From the NCBI GenBank assembly GCA_934635385.1, contig CAKTZI010000013.1, positions 20,160-84,159 on the forward strand: 64,000 nt of DNA, written 5' to 3'. Source of the stretch: an uncultured Kiritimatiellota bacterium. GTDB lineage: Bacteria; Verrucomicrobiota; Kiritimatiellia; RFP12; UBA1067. Both the position numbers and the translations under genes were made by a program. The notes below the pieces were generated by a model that saw only the letters and a program-made list of their open reading frames with translations, was not told the origin of the DNA and did not search any database. The number at the start of each line of letters is the position of its first letter. Position 1 is the stretch's first letter. Positions 36,582 through 46,100 of the stretch are shown here, in pieces.

Positions 36582-38327
36582 TCACGCCTGCCCGGCCACG
36601 CGGACGCGGCTCACGAAGTCGCCGATGCGGCGGTTCGTGCCGTCCGGCTCGACGCGGAAGCTGTACTGCGCCTCGATGTGCGCGTCCGGCATGCTGCTGT
36701 ACGTCATGACGAGCGCGCCGTCGTCCTCGCGGCGGATGTCGACCTGCGCCTGCATGTGCTCGCCGCCCACGCCGACGAGCGTCATGAACGGCCCGAAGCC
36801 CGCCTGCGTGAGACCCATGAACATCACCTTGCGCTGGGTCGGCGTGATCTGCTGCCCGAAGAGCGCGTCCATCTGCCCGATGAAGTCGCGCGTCATCGGC
36901 TCCGCCTGGTCAAGATGACCCTCAAGCGGCCGGAAGTCGGCCTCGTGAGCCGCGTCCCCGTTCCGCGCGCGGATGACCGGGAACTGCCGCCGGAAGTCGA
37001 GTGTCAGCTGATTGACGAGATCCTGTTCCGTCTTCAGGCAGGCGTCCTCGACATTGTAGAGCGGCATGTCCGCCACATAGTCGCGCCGCACGTCCGGGAC
37101 GAACTTCGGATCCTTCAGCACGCGGCGCACGGCCGGCGTGAAGGCCGCACCGTTCAGGACGTCCGCCGCCAGCCCGGTGGCGAGCAGGGAGTCAAGCGTC
37201 TGCCGACGCATCTCCGGCGCGCCCTGCCGGTCCCGGATCGTCACCACCTGCTGCTTCAGGCGCGCGACAAAGGCGTCCGTGAACGCCCGCGTCCCCAGGA
37301 CGCCGGCCGCGCCCTTCGGCGCATGCTCGCCAAAGCAGCATTTCCACACCGTCGCGCCCGTCAGGCGTCCTTCCGGCTGTCGCGCGCGCATCGCGGGCAT
37401 CTTCTCGGAGACGAGCGACAGGGCGACGCCCATGTACCACGACGCGCTGGAGTCGGCGTTTTCCAGCAGTCCGACGGCAACGTCCGCGCGATCCGCCTGC
37501 TCCTGCGACGGCGCACCCGAAAGGAAGACCGCGCTCTGTATCCACCGGTTGATATTTTGCCGCTGCGTCACCAGGTGATGCGAATCGAGGCCAAACGCCT
37601 GCAGCGTGACGATCAGGTGCTTCGACGTGAAGTCGCGGATGGAGGCCGCAAGGTCGTCCGCCGACGGCAGCGGACGCCCGTCGGCGCGCCGCGCGTCCAG
37701 GTCTCGCCGGATGAGATCCTGCAGGAACGCCGTCTGCCGCGCGTTCAGCGTGACGCCCGGCTTGCCGTCCGCCGGATGCGCAAGATCCGGAACGGCGGCC
37801 GCAACCGCGTCCGAAACGTGCAGGTTGTAGTCGACGGCCGCGAAAGTCGTGTCGATCTTGCGCGAAGAGAGGGCGCGCGCATCGCCCGCGCGCAGCTCCT
37901 GCCAGGCGTCGAAGCCCGTCGCCTCGTCGATCGTGCTGATGACCTTCGCGACGACCTTGCGGTCGAGGAGCTTGGGCGTCGCGATCGGCTGCCCGGTTGC
38001 GTCCATGCCGAGTTCGCTGCGGACGGACGCAAGCGCCTTGTCGAGCTTCGCCTGCGCCGCCGCGTCCGCACCGGGCTGGGCGGCGAGCAGCGCCGTCGCA
38101 ATGCCCGACAGCTGCGCGCGCAGGGCGTCGCAGCTCGCCCGCATCTCGGCGGACGGCGTGCCGCCGCGCTCGCGCCAGTGCGTGTTGAACTTCACGACGC
38201 GGCCGTCCAGAAGGCCGATGTTGCCCTTGCCGCCGGACGTCTTCTCCGTCCGCCCCGAGCCGTACGCCAGCTTCGCGATCTGCGCGAGCGCGTCCTGGTT
38301 GCCGAGTCCTCTGATGTCGATTGCCAT
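36582..38327 (-). CDS. Unknown 581-residue protein, possibly an exported effector
   Basis: I choose ATG 38327 (MAIDIRGLGNQDALAQ...), with AAGGAGA about nine nt upstream. There is no signal peptide or membrane segment. The N-terminus is glycine-rich and polar, with GKGNIGLLDGRVVKFNTHWRERGG near residue 33; a helical middle (150-400) follows, and the C-terminal 90 residues look beta-rich (VRREDDGALVMTYSSMPDAHIEAQYSFRVEPDGTNRR). I recognise no family. A soluble protein of this size with a short disordered start and a conserved 'NIG-DGRVVKFNTH' element recalls secreted type III effectors of host-associated bacteria, but there is no secretion gene nearby. It stands between mazG (90 nt upstream) and the thrC promoter. 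Confidence 0.75.
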   Translation of the reverse strand: MAIDIRGLGNQDALAQIAKLAYGSGRTEKTSGGKGNIGLLDGRVVKFNTHWRERGGTPSAEMRASCDALRAQLSGIATALLAAQPGADAAAQAKLDKALASVRSELGMDATGQPIATPKLLDRKVVAKVISTIDEATGFDAWQELRAGDARALSSRKIDTTFAAVDYNLHVSDAVAAAVPDLAHPADGKPGVTLNARQTAFLQDLIRRDLDARRADGRPLPSADDLAASIRDFTSKHLIVTLQAFGLDSHHLVTQRQNINRWIQSAVFLSGAPSQEQADRADVAVGLLENADSSASWYMGVALSLVSEKMPAMRARQPEGRLTGATVWKCCFGEHAPKGAAGVLGTRAFTDAFVARLKQQVVTIRDRQGAPEMRRQTLDSLLATGLAADVLNGAAFTPAVRRVLKDPKFVPDVRRDYVADMPLYNVEDACLKTEQDLVNQLTLDFRRQFPVIRARNGDAAHEADFRPLEGHLDQAEPMTRDFIGQMDALFGQQITPTQRKVMFMGLTQAGFGPFMTLVGVGGEHMQAQVDIRREDDGALVMTYSSMPDAHIEAQYSFRVEPDGTNRRIGDFVSRVRVAGQA

Positions 38328-38417
38328 GTCCGTCGTCTCCTTCCGTTTTTCTCGTCTACGCACGCCCCGACATGAGGTTACGCGGTCGCGCGCGCCCTGC
38401 GGGATTGGCGCGAGGTC

Positions 38418-39071
38418 TCAGTCCCCGGCCGTCCGCCTCTTTTCGGACTCGAATGCGCGGAAGCGCGCGGCGAACGCCGCCGTCGCCTTTTCGAGCGCGG
38501 CCTCGGAGTCGACGCCTTGCGCGGCGATCGACTTCACGACGCGCAGCAGGAACTCGCCGGGGTCGCCCTCGATCGCGACGGGTTTCAAATCTTCCTCGTA
38601 GCCGATGCGCTTGGCCTTCTCCATCGTCCGCCGCGCCTTGAGCAGCGCCGGCAGCGTCGGCGGCACGCCGTCGAGTGCCGAGTGCCGCGCCTCCTTCTTG
38701 TGCTCCTGCTGCTTGATGCGCTCCCAGTTCTTCAGCACGGTCGCCGGATCGTCGGCCTTCACATTGCCGAAGACGTGCGGATGGCGGTGGACGAGCTTGT
38801 CCGCAATCGCGTTCGCCACGTCGTCGAAGGTGAATTCGCCCGCCTGCTCGGCCATGACCGACTGGAACATGACCTGCAGCAGCACGTCGCCCAGCTCCTC
38901 GATGTGGTTCGCCTTGTCCTCCGGCCTGTCCATCGCCGCGAGCAGCTCGTACGTCTCCTCCAGCACACAGGGCTTGAGGGTTTCCAGCGTCTGGACGCGA
39001 TCCCACGGGCAGCCCTTTTCGGGGTCCCGCAGCCGCGTCATGATCTCATGCAGCCGTTCGATTCCGTTCAT
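38418..39071 (-). CDS. mazG: Nucleoside triphosphate pyrophosphohydrolase MazG
   Basis: The 217-residue protein hydrolyses (d)NTPs to monophosphates and pyrophosphate. It has the MazG start GCPWDRVQTLETL, EETYELLAAMD (first EExxE), EELGDVLLQVMF (second acidic metal motif) and HRHPHVFGNV, followed by NWERIKQQE and the dimerising C-terminal part. Length is nearer the single- or one-and-a-half-domain versions than the 260-residue E. coli enzyme. It follows gatA by 18 nt and is probably the last gene of the gatC-gatA-mazG unit. Confidence 0.95.
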   Translation of the reverse strand: MNGIERLHEIMTRLRDPEKGCPWDRVQTLETLKPCVLEETYELLAAMDRPEDKANHIEELGDVLLQVMFQSVMAEQAGEFTFDDVANAIADKLVHRHPHVFGNVKADDPATVLKNWERIKQQEHKKEARHSALDGVPPTLPALLKARRTMEKAKRIGYEEDLKPVAIEGDPGEFLLRVVKSIAAQGVDSEAALEKATAAFAARFRAFESEKRRTAGD

Positions 39072-39089
39072 GTCGCACGTTCCTTCCGT

Positions 39090-40547
39090 TCAGCGCATCA
39101 GGTCCTCGAACGCCTTGGAGATGCGCAGGAGCTTCGCCTCCTCGAAGCCGCCGCAGATGAACTGGACGCCGACGGGGAGATTCTCCTTCGTGAACCCGGC
39201 CGGGACGCTCGCCGCGCACACGCCCGCAAGGGCGGACGGGATCGTGTAGAGGTCGTTCAGGTACATCGTGAGCGGATCCTGGTGCGCGCCGAACGCGAAC
39301 GCCGGCGTCGGCGCGCACGGCGTCAGGAGCGCGTCCACCTGCGCGAACACCGTGTCGAAGTCGCGCTTGATGAGCGTGCGCACCTTCTGCGCCCGCCCGT
39401 AGTAGGCGTCGTAGTAGCCCGACGAGAGCACGTACGTGCCCATGATGATGCGCCGCTTCACCTCCGGCCCGAAGCCCTCGGCGCGGCTCTTCGTGTAGAG
39501 AGAATAGACGTCCTTCGCAGCCGCGCTGCGGTGGCCGTAGCGCACGCCGTCGAAGCGCGCGAGGTTCGCGCTCGCCTCCGCCGGGGCGATGATGTAGTAG
39601 ACTGCCATCGCGTACTCGGTGTGCGGCAGCGAGACGGCCACAAGCTCCGCGCCCGCCGCCTCGCACTTCCGGATTGCCGCGTCCGTGAGGCGCTTCACTT
39701 CGGGGTCAAGCCCCTTCACGTCAAAGTATTCCTTCGGGAGGCCGAGCCGCACGCCCTTCAGCGTCGCGCCGTCCAGCGCCGCGCGGTAGTCCGGCACGGG
39801 CTCGTCCGGCGTCGTGCCGTCGTGCGCGTCGTGCCCCGCGAGGGCCTTCAGGAGAATCGCCGCGTCCGTGACGGACTTCGTCATCGGCCCCACCTGGTCG
39901 AGCGAGCTCGCGAACGCCGTCACGCCGTAGCGGCTCACGCGCCCGTAGCTCGGCTTCACGCCGACGCAGTTGCAGAAGCTCGCGGGCTGGCGGATGGAGC
40001 CGCCCGTGTCCGTGCCGAGCGCGGCGATGCAGAGGTTGCCGCCGACCGCCGCCGCCGAGCCGCCCGACGAGCCGCCGGGGACGCGCGTGAGGTCGTAGGG
40101 GTTGCGCGTCACGCCAAGCCCCGAATTCTCGGTCGAGGAGCCCATCGCGAACTCGTCCATGTTGACGCGCCCCGCCGGGATGAAGCCGTGCGCCTTCAGG
40201 TTCGCGATGACCGTCGCGTCATACGGCGAGACGTAGCCCTTCAGGATCTTCGAGGCGCACGTGCAGGGCTGGCCCTTCACGTTGATGAGATCCTTGATCG
40301 CGATCGGAACCCCGAAGAAATAATCGGATTTTCGAATCTCCGAATGATCGAATGACGGACAGCGGCGGTCATCCGCCTCCTTGGCCAACGCAAGGGCCTG
40401 TTCCTCGTCAAAAGTCAGGTACGCGCCGATCTTCTCGTTTTCGGCGTGATAGCGGTCAATGATCGCCTGCGTCAGCTCGACGGACGAGAAATCGCCCTTC
40501 GCCAGCCCCTCCTGGACCTCCTGGATGCCAAGTTTGTAAAGTTCCAT
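39090..40547 (-). CDS. gatA: Asp-tRNA(Asn)/Glu-tRNA(Gln) amidotransferase subunit A
   Basis: The 485-residue amidase produces ammonia from glutamine for the transamidation of misacylated tRNA. The catalytic triad of the amidase-signature family is present: Lys in IAIKDLINV, and the two serines in the PGGSSGGSAAAVGG and TDTGGSIRQPA motifs. Just upstream of the FGVPIAIKDL strand, RCPSFDHSEIRKSDYFF comes from a family A repeat (40315-40353). It starts two nt after gatC ends. The GatB subunit is not in this window. Confidence 0.97.
   Translation of the reverse strand: MELYKLGIQEVQEGLAKGDFSSVELTQAIIDRYHAENEKIGAYLTFDEEQALALAKEADDRRCPSFDHSEIRKSDYFFGVPIAIKDLINVKGQPCTCASKILKGYVSPYDATVIANLKAHGFIPAGRVNMDEFAMGSSTENSGLGVTRNPYDLTRVPGGSSGGSAAAVGGNLCIAALGTDTGGSIRQPASFCNCVGVKPSYGRVSRYGVTAFASSLDQVGPMTKSVTDAAILLKALAGHDAHDGTTPDEPVPDYRAALDGATLKGVRLGLPKEYFDVKGLDPEVKRLTDAAIRKCEAAGAELVAVSLPHTEYAMAVYYIIAPAEASANLARFDGVRYGHRSAAAKDVYSLYTKSRAEGFGPEVKRRIIMGTYVLSSGYYDAYYGRAQKVRTLIKRDFDTVFAQVDALLTPCAPTPAFAFGAHQDPLTMYLNDLYTIPSALAGVCAASVPAGFTKENLPVGVQFICGGFEEAKLLRISKAFEDLMR
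40315..40353. repeat. Family A repeat in frame in gatA
   Basis: Minus-oriented: words ATTCGATC, ATTCGGAG, ATTCGAAA, ATCCGATT followed by ATTTCTT; 39 bp, 13 codons. The last word carries one change (ATCCG). Confidence 0.87.
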
Positions 40548-40549
40548 GG

Positions 40550-40840
40550 TCAGTTCTCCGCTCCCTCGACGATTTTCGGAAGAAGGAACTCGTCGCCGAC
40601 GCGCGCCGGCGCATTGCCGAGCGCGACCTCCGCCGGCAGCGATTCGCGCACGACGTCTTCGCGGAAGGCGTTGACGAGCGGCCGCCCGTGCATCATCGGC
40701 TCGACGCCCTCGACGTCGACCGACGAGATCTTCTCAACGTACTGGACGATGTTCTCGAGCTGCGGCTGAAACACCGCCTTCTCCTCGTCCGTCAGTTCCA
40801 GCCGCGCGAGTTCCGCGACATAGGCAACGTCAATCTTCAT
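40550..40840 (-). CDS. gatC: Asp/Glu-tRNA amidotransferase subunit C
   Basis: 96 residues, the usual GatC size. It begins MKIDVAYVAELARLELTDEEK, the conserved helix of the family, and continues FQPQLENIVQYVEKISSVDVEGVEP and LREDVV-like residues. GatC stabilises the GatAB complex, wrapping round the A-B interface. It is the first gene of the gatC-gatA-mazG unit, with an extended -10 box 34 nt upstream. Confidence 0.95.
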   Translation of the reverse strand: MKIDVAYVAELARLELTDEEKAVFQPQLENIVQYVEKISSVDVEGVEPMMHGRPLVNAFREDVVRESLPAEVALGNAPARVGDEFLLPKIVEGAEN

Positions 40841-40874
40841 TTTTCATTCCAGGTTCGCAATTCAAGGAGTGGAT

Positions 40875-40883
40875 AGTATATCA
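40875..40883 (-). promoter_or_regulatory. Extended -10 promoter of gatC, overlapping the pbpC stop
   Basis: TGATATACT on the minus strand; the TGA is the pbpC stop codon. gatC starts 34 nt downstream. Confidence 0.7.
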
Positions 40884-43109
40884 AAAATCCCGTCCCCTGT
40901 CGGACGCCCCTCCCCCGCGCGCGACAGGCCATTGTCCGCCCGCTGTCACAGTCACGCGGACAGCCGACGACGCGCCGGTGTCCGTCGCGCAGGAGACGAC
41001 GTGACGCCCTTCCGTCATTTCCAGCGCGAACGGGTCGAGGCCGACCGACTCACCCTGCGGCTTGCCGTCGACAAACCACCAGAGCCGCGCCGTGCGCGCG
41101 TTGCCGACGACGCGGCAGATGATCCGCTGCTGTGCCAGCCCGGGCACGAGACGAAAGACCGTCTCATCCGCCGGCTGGGCGATTGTCAGCGCCTCCGCCG
41201 TCGGCGCGTGGCGGCCGCACCGGATGTCCGGCGTGCGGCCGCGCAGCGCGCGTCCCGTCTCGGTCGCCGTGCAGCCCGGCCCCGCCGGAAGCCCCGTCTG
41301 TGCGCAGACCGTCCGCAAGACGACCTCGCGCGGCGCAGCGAACCACGGGCCGTCGTTTCGCGGATACAGGGCGCGGGCGATCTGCCAGCACGGCGGCGCG
41401 CTCGCCCGCAGCCCCACGAGCGACCGGTCGCCGAAGCCGCCGGACTTGTGTCCGCACCAGACGCCGACCACGTACTGCGGATTCCACGCGACCGTCCAGG
41501 CGTCGCGGAACGCCGCGCTCGTGCCGGTCTTCCAGGCGAACCGCGCCGTCTCGACGTCCGCGACGTGCCCGAGCGCAGACAAGCTGCGCGCGTCTCCGCC
41601 GAGCATGTCCGAGACGAGGAACGACGCCCCTTCCGAAAACACGCGGACGCCCTCGCCCACGAACGCGCCGACGATCGCCGTCGGCGGCCGGTAGACGCCG
41701 CCCCGTGCGAGCGTCGCGAACGCCGCCGCCAGCTCCACAAGGCTCACCTCGACGTTACCGAGCGCCATGCCGAGGCCGAAGGAGGCGTCGCCGGCGTTGA
41801 GATGCCGAAACCCCAGCGCGCGCAGCGTCGTGCCGAAGTCGGACACGCCAATCCGGCTGAGCAGCTGCACGAACGGGATGTTGAGCGACAGCACAAGCGC
41901 GTCCTGCACCGAGACGAGTCCGCGATGCCGCGTGTCGAAATTTGACGGACGGTAGCCCTGATAGGCCTGCGGGACGTCCGCCAGCCGCGTCTCGGGCGTC
42001 ACCAGCCCCCGGTCGAGGGCGAGGGCCGTCAGGAACGGCTTCAGCGTCGAGCCCGCCGGGCGCGCCGTCCCGGCCGTGTTCACCTGTCCGCCGTCCCGCG
42101 CAAAGTAGTCGCCGCTGCACGCGAGCGCCACCACCGCCCCGTCGGCCACGCGCAGCACGACGGCGGCGGACGAATAGCCGCCCGCGCGCGCCGTCGCGTC
42201 GACCGTCTCCTCGCAGAGCCGCTGGATGTCGGCGTCGAGCGTCGTCACGACGTCGCCGCCCCGAGGAGCGCCCGCGTGCTCGCGCTGCAGCTGCGTCTGC
42301 GCCCAGTCGCAGAAGAACGGATGGCGGAACGGACGTGGCGCACGGCAGACGACGGGCCGCACCGACTGCGCCGCCGCACGCTGCGCGTCGCTGATGAAGC
42401 CCAGCTTCTGCATCCGATCCAGCACATACGCGCGCCGCGCGAGCGCCGCGTCCAGCGCACGGTCGGGGCGGAACCGCGACGGCGCCTGCACCATGCCCGC
42501 GAGGCACGCCGCCTCGCCAAGCCCCAGTTCCTTCGCGCCCTTGCCGAACCACCCCTGCGCCGCCGCCTCGATGCCGACGAAGTTCGAGCCGAACGGCGCA
42601 CGGTTCAGATACTGCGAAAGGATCCAAAGCTTGTCCTTTCGACGCTCCATCTTCAGCGCCTTGATCGCCTCGACGCATTTCCACCACAGGCTCTTCGGAT
42701 GTGGCGCGAGGAGCCGCACGGTCTGCATGGTGAGCGTCGACGCCCCGGAGACCCGCCGCCCGGTCGTGACGTTCTGGAACGCGGCGCGCAGCACGCTGAA
42801 CGGACGCACCCCGCCATGCGTCCAGAACGTGCCGTCTTCGGACGCGACAATCGCCTGCACGATCCAGTCCTGCGGATCGGCGCGATAGGACGGGCGGCAG
42901 TCCACGTCTTGCGCGCCGAGCGACACGCGCAACACGCGCCCCGCCGCATCGCGCAGAACGCGGCCGCCCGCATAATCGTCCGTGCCCGCCTCCGTCCAGT
43001 CGATCAGGCTCCAGCTGACGGCGAAGCCGACGGTCGCCAGCGCGACGCCGGCGACGAGCATGCGCAACGCCCAGCGGACGACGCGCCGAAATGGCCTCGT
43101 GCCGCTCAT
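40881..43109 (-). CDS. pbpC: Penicillin-binding protein 1C, class A bifunctional
   Basis: 742 residues. One N-terminal membrane helix (residues 12-35) is followed by a GT51 transglycosylase domain (AIVASEDGTFWTHGGV with the catalytic Glu, RRVSGASTLTMQTVRLL, RRKDKLWILSQYLNRAPFG) and a transpeptidase domain with GSTLKPF (nucleophile Ser), SLN (LVLSLNIPF) and KTGTS. The C-terminal 150 residues correspond to the BiPBP_C domain. The start overlaps the alpha-2-macroglobulin stop (ATGA). Pairing of PbpC with a bacterial alpha-2-macroglobulin is a known conserved operon, thought to repair wall damage after protease attack. Confidence 0.95.
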   Translation of the reverse strand: MSGTRPFRRVVRWALRMLVAGVALATVGFAVSWSLIDWTEAGTDDYAGGRVLRDAAGRVLRVSLGAQDVDCRPSYRADPQDWIVQAIVASEDGTFWTHGGVRPFSVLRAAFQNVTTGRRVSGASTLTMQTVRLLAPHPKSLWWKCVEAIKALKMERRKDKLWILSQYLNRAPFGSNFVGIEAAAQGWFGKGAKELGLGEAACLAGMVQAPSRFRPDRALDAALARRAYVLDRMQKLGFISDAQRAAAQSVRPVVCRAPRPFRHPFFCDWAQTQLQREHAGAPRGGDVVTTLDADIQRLCEETVDATARAGGYSSAAVVLRVADGAVVALACSGDYFARDGGQVNTAGTARPAGSTLKPFLTALALDRGLVTPETRLADVPQAYQGYRPSNFDTRHRGLVSVQDALVLSLNIPFVQLLSRIGVSDFGTTLRALGFRHLNAGDASFGLGMALGNVEVSLVELAAAFATLARGGVYRPPTAIVGAFVGEGVRVFSEGASFLVSDMLGGDARSLSALGHVADVETARFAWKTGTSAAFRDAWTVAWNPQYVVGVWCGHKSGGFGDRSLVGLRASAPPCWQIARALYPRNDGPWFAAPREVVLRTVCAQTGLPAGPGCTATETGRALRGRTPDIRCGRHAPTAEALTIAQPADETVFRLVPGLAQQRIICRVVGNARTARLWWFVDGKPQGESVGLDPFALEMTEGRHVVSCATDTGASSAVRVTVTAGGQWPVARGGGASDRGRDF

Positions 43110-46100
43110 GGCGTGACGCGCACGCGGTCGGACGCCGTCTGCGCAGAGACTTCAGGGGCGTACATCGCCTCGACACGGATGCCCGGCAGCACGAAGTCCC
43201 CCGCCGAGACGACGCGCACGGCATAGGCGAACGTCGCCGCATCCGTGCCGTCGGACGTCGGACGCAGGGTCATCGGACGGGAGAAGACAAGCAGGCGGTC
43301 GTCCCGCGCGTCGTGGCGCAGCACCCAGTCCGTGCGCCCGTGTCCAAAGCGCTTGCTGAACGCCGCCGCGATTTCCGAGCGCTCCGGCTCGAAGCAGGCT
43401 GGCAGCAGATCCTGAACCACGAGGTCGGTGACGTCGAACACGCGATCGGCCGTCAGCGTGATCTCGCCAACCAGCAGGTCGCCGCGCGTCAGGCGCGTCT
43501 TGCCGAAGTCGACCGACTGTCCGTCCGTCGTGTAGAACCGCCGCGACACGCGCACAAGCCGATGGGCGTTCGTCACGCACGCCGCCGCCGGAAGCGCACG
43601 CTGGCGGAACGACACGAACGCCGCGCCCGTGCCCACGTTCCGCAGCGCGACCGCGCCGCCGCCCGTCACGCGCCGCACCGAGCCGACGGGCAGTTTCTCG
43701 TACGGCCCGTCGGACGTCGGCACCCACGTGACGTGCGGACGCCCATCGCCCACGCCGCGCACGCGGCAGTAGGACGCGAGCGCCCACAGCGCATGGGCGT
43801 TCTCGCCCGTCGTCCCCCAGTGGAAGCGTGTGCGGTCGCGCGCATTCCGCAAGAACTGGACGAGGCGGCCGAGGCGGGTGTCGTTCGCGTCCATCTCCAA
43901 CAGCGCAACCAAGGCGAACGCCGCCTCGCGCACGTCCTTCGGCGACAAGGCCGCGTCCGCCAGCAGTGCCCGCGCGCGCAACGGCTCGCCGACGCGGAGA
44001 AACGCGCGGGCCAGTCGTGCGCGCGCCAGCAGCGACAGGCGATCCCGCGCGTCGAAGAGCGTGAACTGGCGATCCTTCTCCGGCGCACCGGCCACGGCCA
44101 ACGTGTGACAGGCATAAGCCGCCTGGTCAAGATCGCGTGCCTGCGCCCATGTCTTCAGCAGCCGCCGAACACGCGCCTGTGCCGCACGCTCGACCGGATG
44201 CCCCGTCGCCGCCGCCGCGATCAGGAAGTGCGCCGCGTAGAGGGACACCTCGCGATCCCACGGCGGGCAGTTGCAGTCCGGCCACATCGTGAAGTCGTTC
44301 TGCCGCAGCATGGACGCCACACGGGCCACGCCCGCCGCAACGATGTCGCGCCGTTCGGACGCCTTGCTGGTCTGGTTGGACGGCAGAAGGTTCAGGAAGT
44401 CGTCCGCCACAAGCAGCGGAAACATGCGAGAGGTCGTCTGCTCTAGGCAACCGTGCGGATACTCGGCGAGAAAGTCGAACGCGGCAACGAGCTCGGCCAC
44501 GGGCGAACCCGAGACGGAAAAGGCGCGTTGCGTCGCCTCCGGCAGGGCGCCCACGCCGCAGGCGTTGGACGACACCCACGCCGCGCCGGGCGGAAGCGCC
44601 ACGACGGTCGCCGTCTCCTCCCACGGCACGGCCGGGCGCACCGGCAGTTCGATCACGCGCATCTGCGTCTCGCCGCAACCTTCGGCGCGTACGGTCACGC
44701 GCCCCGTGCCGACCTGCGCCTTCGCCACGGCGGGCACGGTCACGATGCGCGTGTCGCCGTCCGCGACCATCGTCCGTCCGACGGCGTTCGCGGCGAGCGC
44801 AACCGCGCCCTCGGCCGCGACTTCGTAGGCGATCTCCGCATCGCGTCCACTGCTGTTGGACAACGCCAGCGTCAGGTCGAACCGATCGCCCGGCGCCGCG
44901 AAGCGCGGCGCGTCCGGCTGAAGCACGAGCTTCGGACAGACCTTCTGGCGCACGGCGGCGCACCCGGTGCCGCGTGCCGTGCAGACGAGCGCCGTCACGC
45001 GCACCTCGCCGACGAATTCGGGCAGTGCAAAGCGCACGTGCGCGACGCCGTTTGTCAGCGGCACATCCAACCGCCAGAGGCTGAGCGGCTTGAACCGGCG
45101 GGACGGCACAGGGCTCATGCGGCTCATGAGCCCGGCGAGATCGTCGCCGCCCGTCTTCGCGTCGCTCGCCTTGAGCGTTGCGTCGCAGACCGGCAGAAGC
45201 CGGCTGAACAGGTCGTAGAGCGGATGCTCCCCGCCGCGTTCGCGCGCGAAGAACCCGATCGGATCGGGAACCGGCTCGCCCGTCAGGAGGTTGATGCCCT
45301 CGTCGACGACCGTGACGACCGCACGTGCGGCGGCGGCTTCCGCCCCCTCGGCGGCCACCCGCACGTCCAGTTCGCAGCCGCCCGCCGCGACGTTTCGGAC
45401 GGATGGCGTGACCGAGGCCTGAATCTCGCGCTCCTGCGGACGAATCCGCAACGACACGAGGCCATGCGCCCGCGCCGCGAGCGACGGACGCCCCGACGCG
45501 ACCGCCTGCACGACGCTGAGCGCGACGTCGACGTTCGGCGCCCAGGCGCCGTCGAGCGGCTCCAGCTCCACGACGCTCGTGAGGTTCGTCAGTTCCAGCG
45601 TGCGCGTGGAGAGCGTCTTTTCGCGCGTCACCGCCAGCCACGCCGCGCCACGGAACGGCGTCTTGACGGTGAGGCGCGGACGCTCGCCCGCACGGTAAAA
45701 CGCCTTGTCCGCGACAATCGTCACCGCTGACGGATTCTTCAGCGACGCGCGCAGCTCGTCGTCGCCGGGCGCGGAAATCCAGAACGGCGCACAATGGGCA
45801 AGGTCGCGCACCGTATCCTCGACGACGAACTCGTAGTCGCCGCTGCCGGAAACGGGCAGCGCGACCGTGCCCATGCCGTCGTCCCCCACGTCAACGGACA
45901 GCTCGGCGACGCGATGGCGCATCCGCTCGGAATCCCACGCGGCAGATCCGTCTTCGCGCTGCACGAGGCTGTAGACGCAGTCGATCTTCCAGAGCGAAGC
46001 CGACAGGCAACGGGCCTCGCGATGCGCCGTACCGTCGGGGTTGACCTGAACGACGCGAAACGTCCGCGTACCCGGCGCCTGCGACACGACGCGCGGCACG

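Noticed and set aside
38691..38715. GAGTGCC tandem pair in mazG
   Set aside because: The encoded segment (HSALDGVPP) is normal for MazG, so this is not an inserted repeat.
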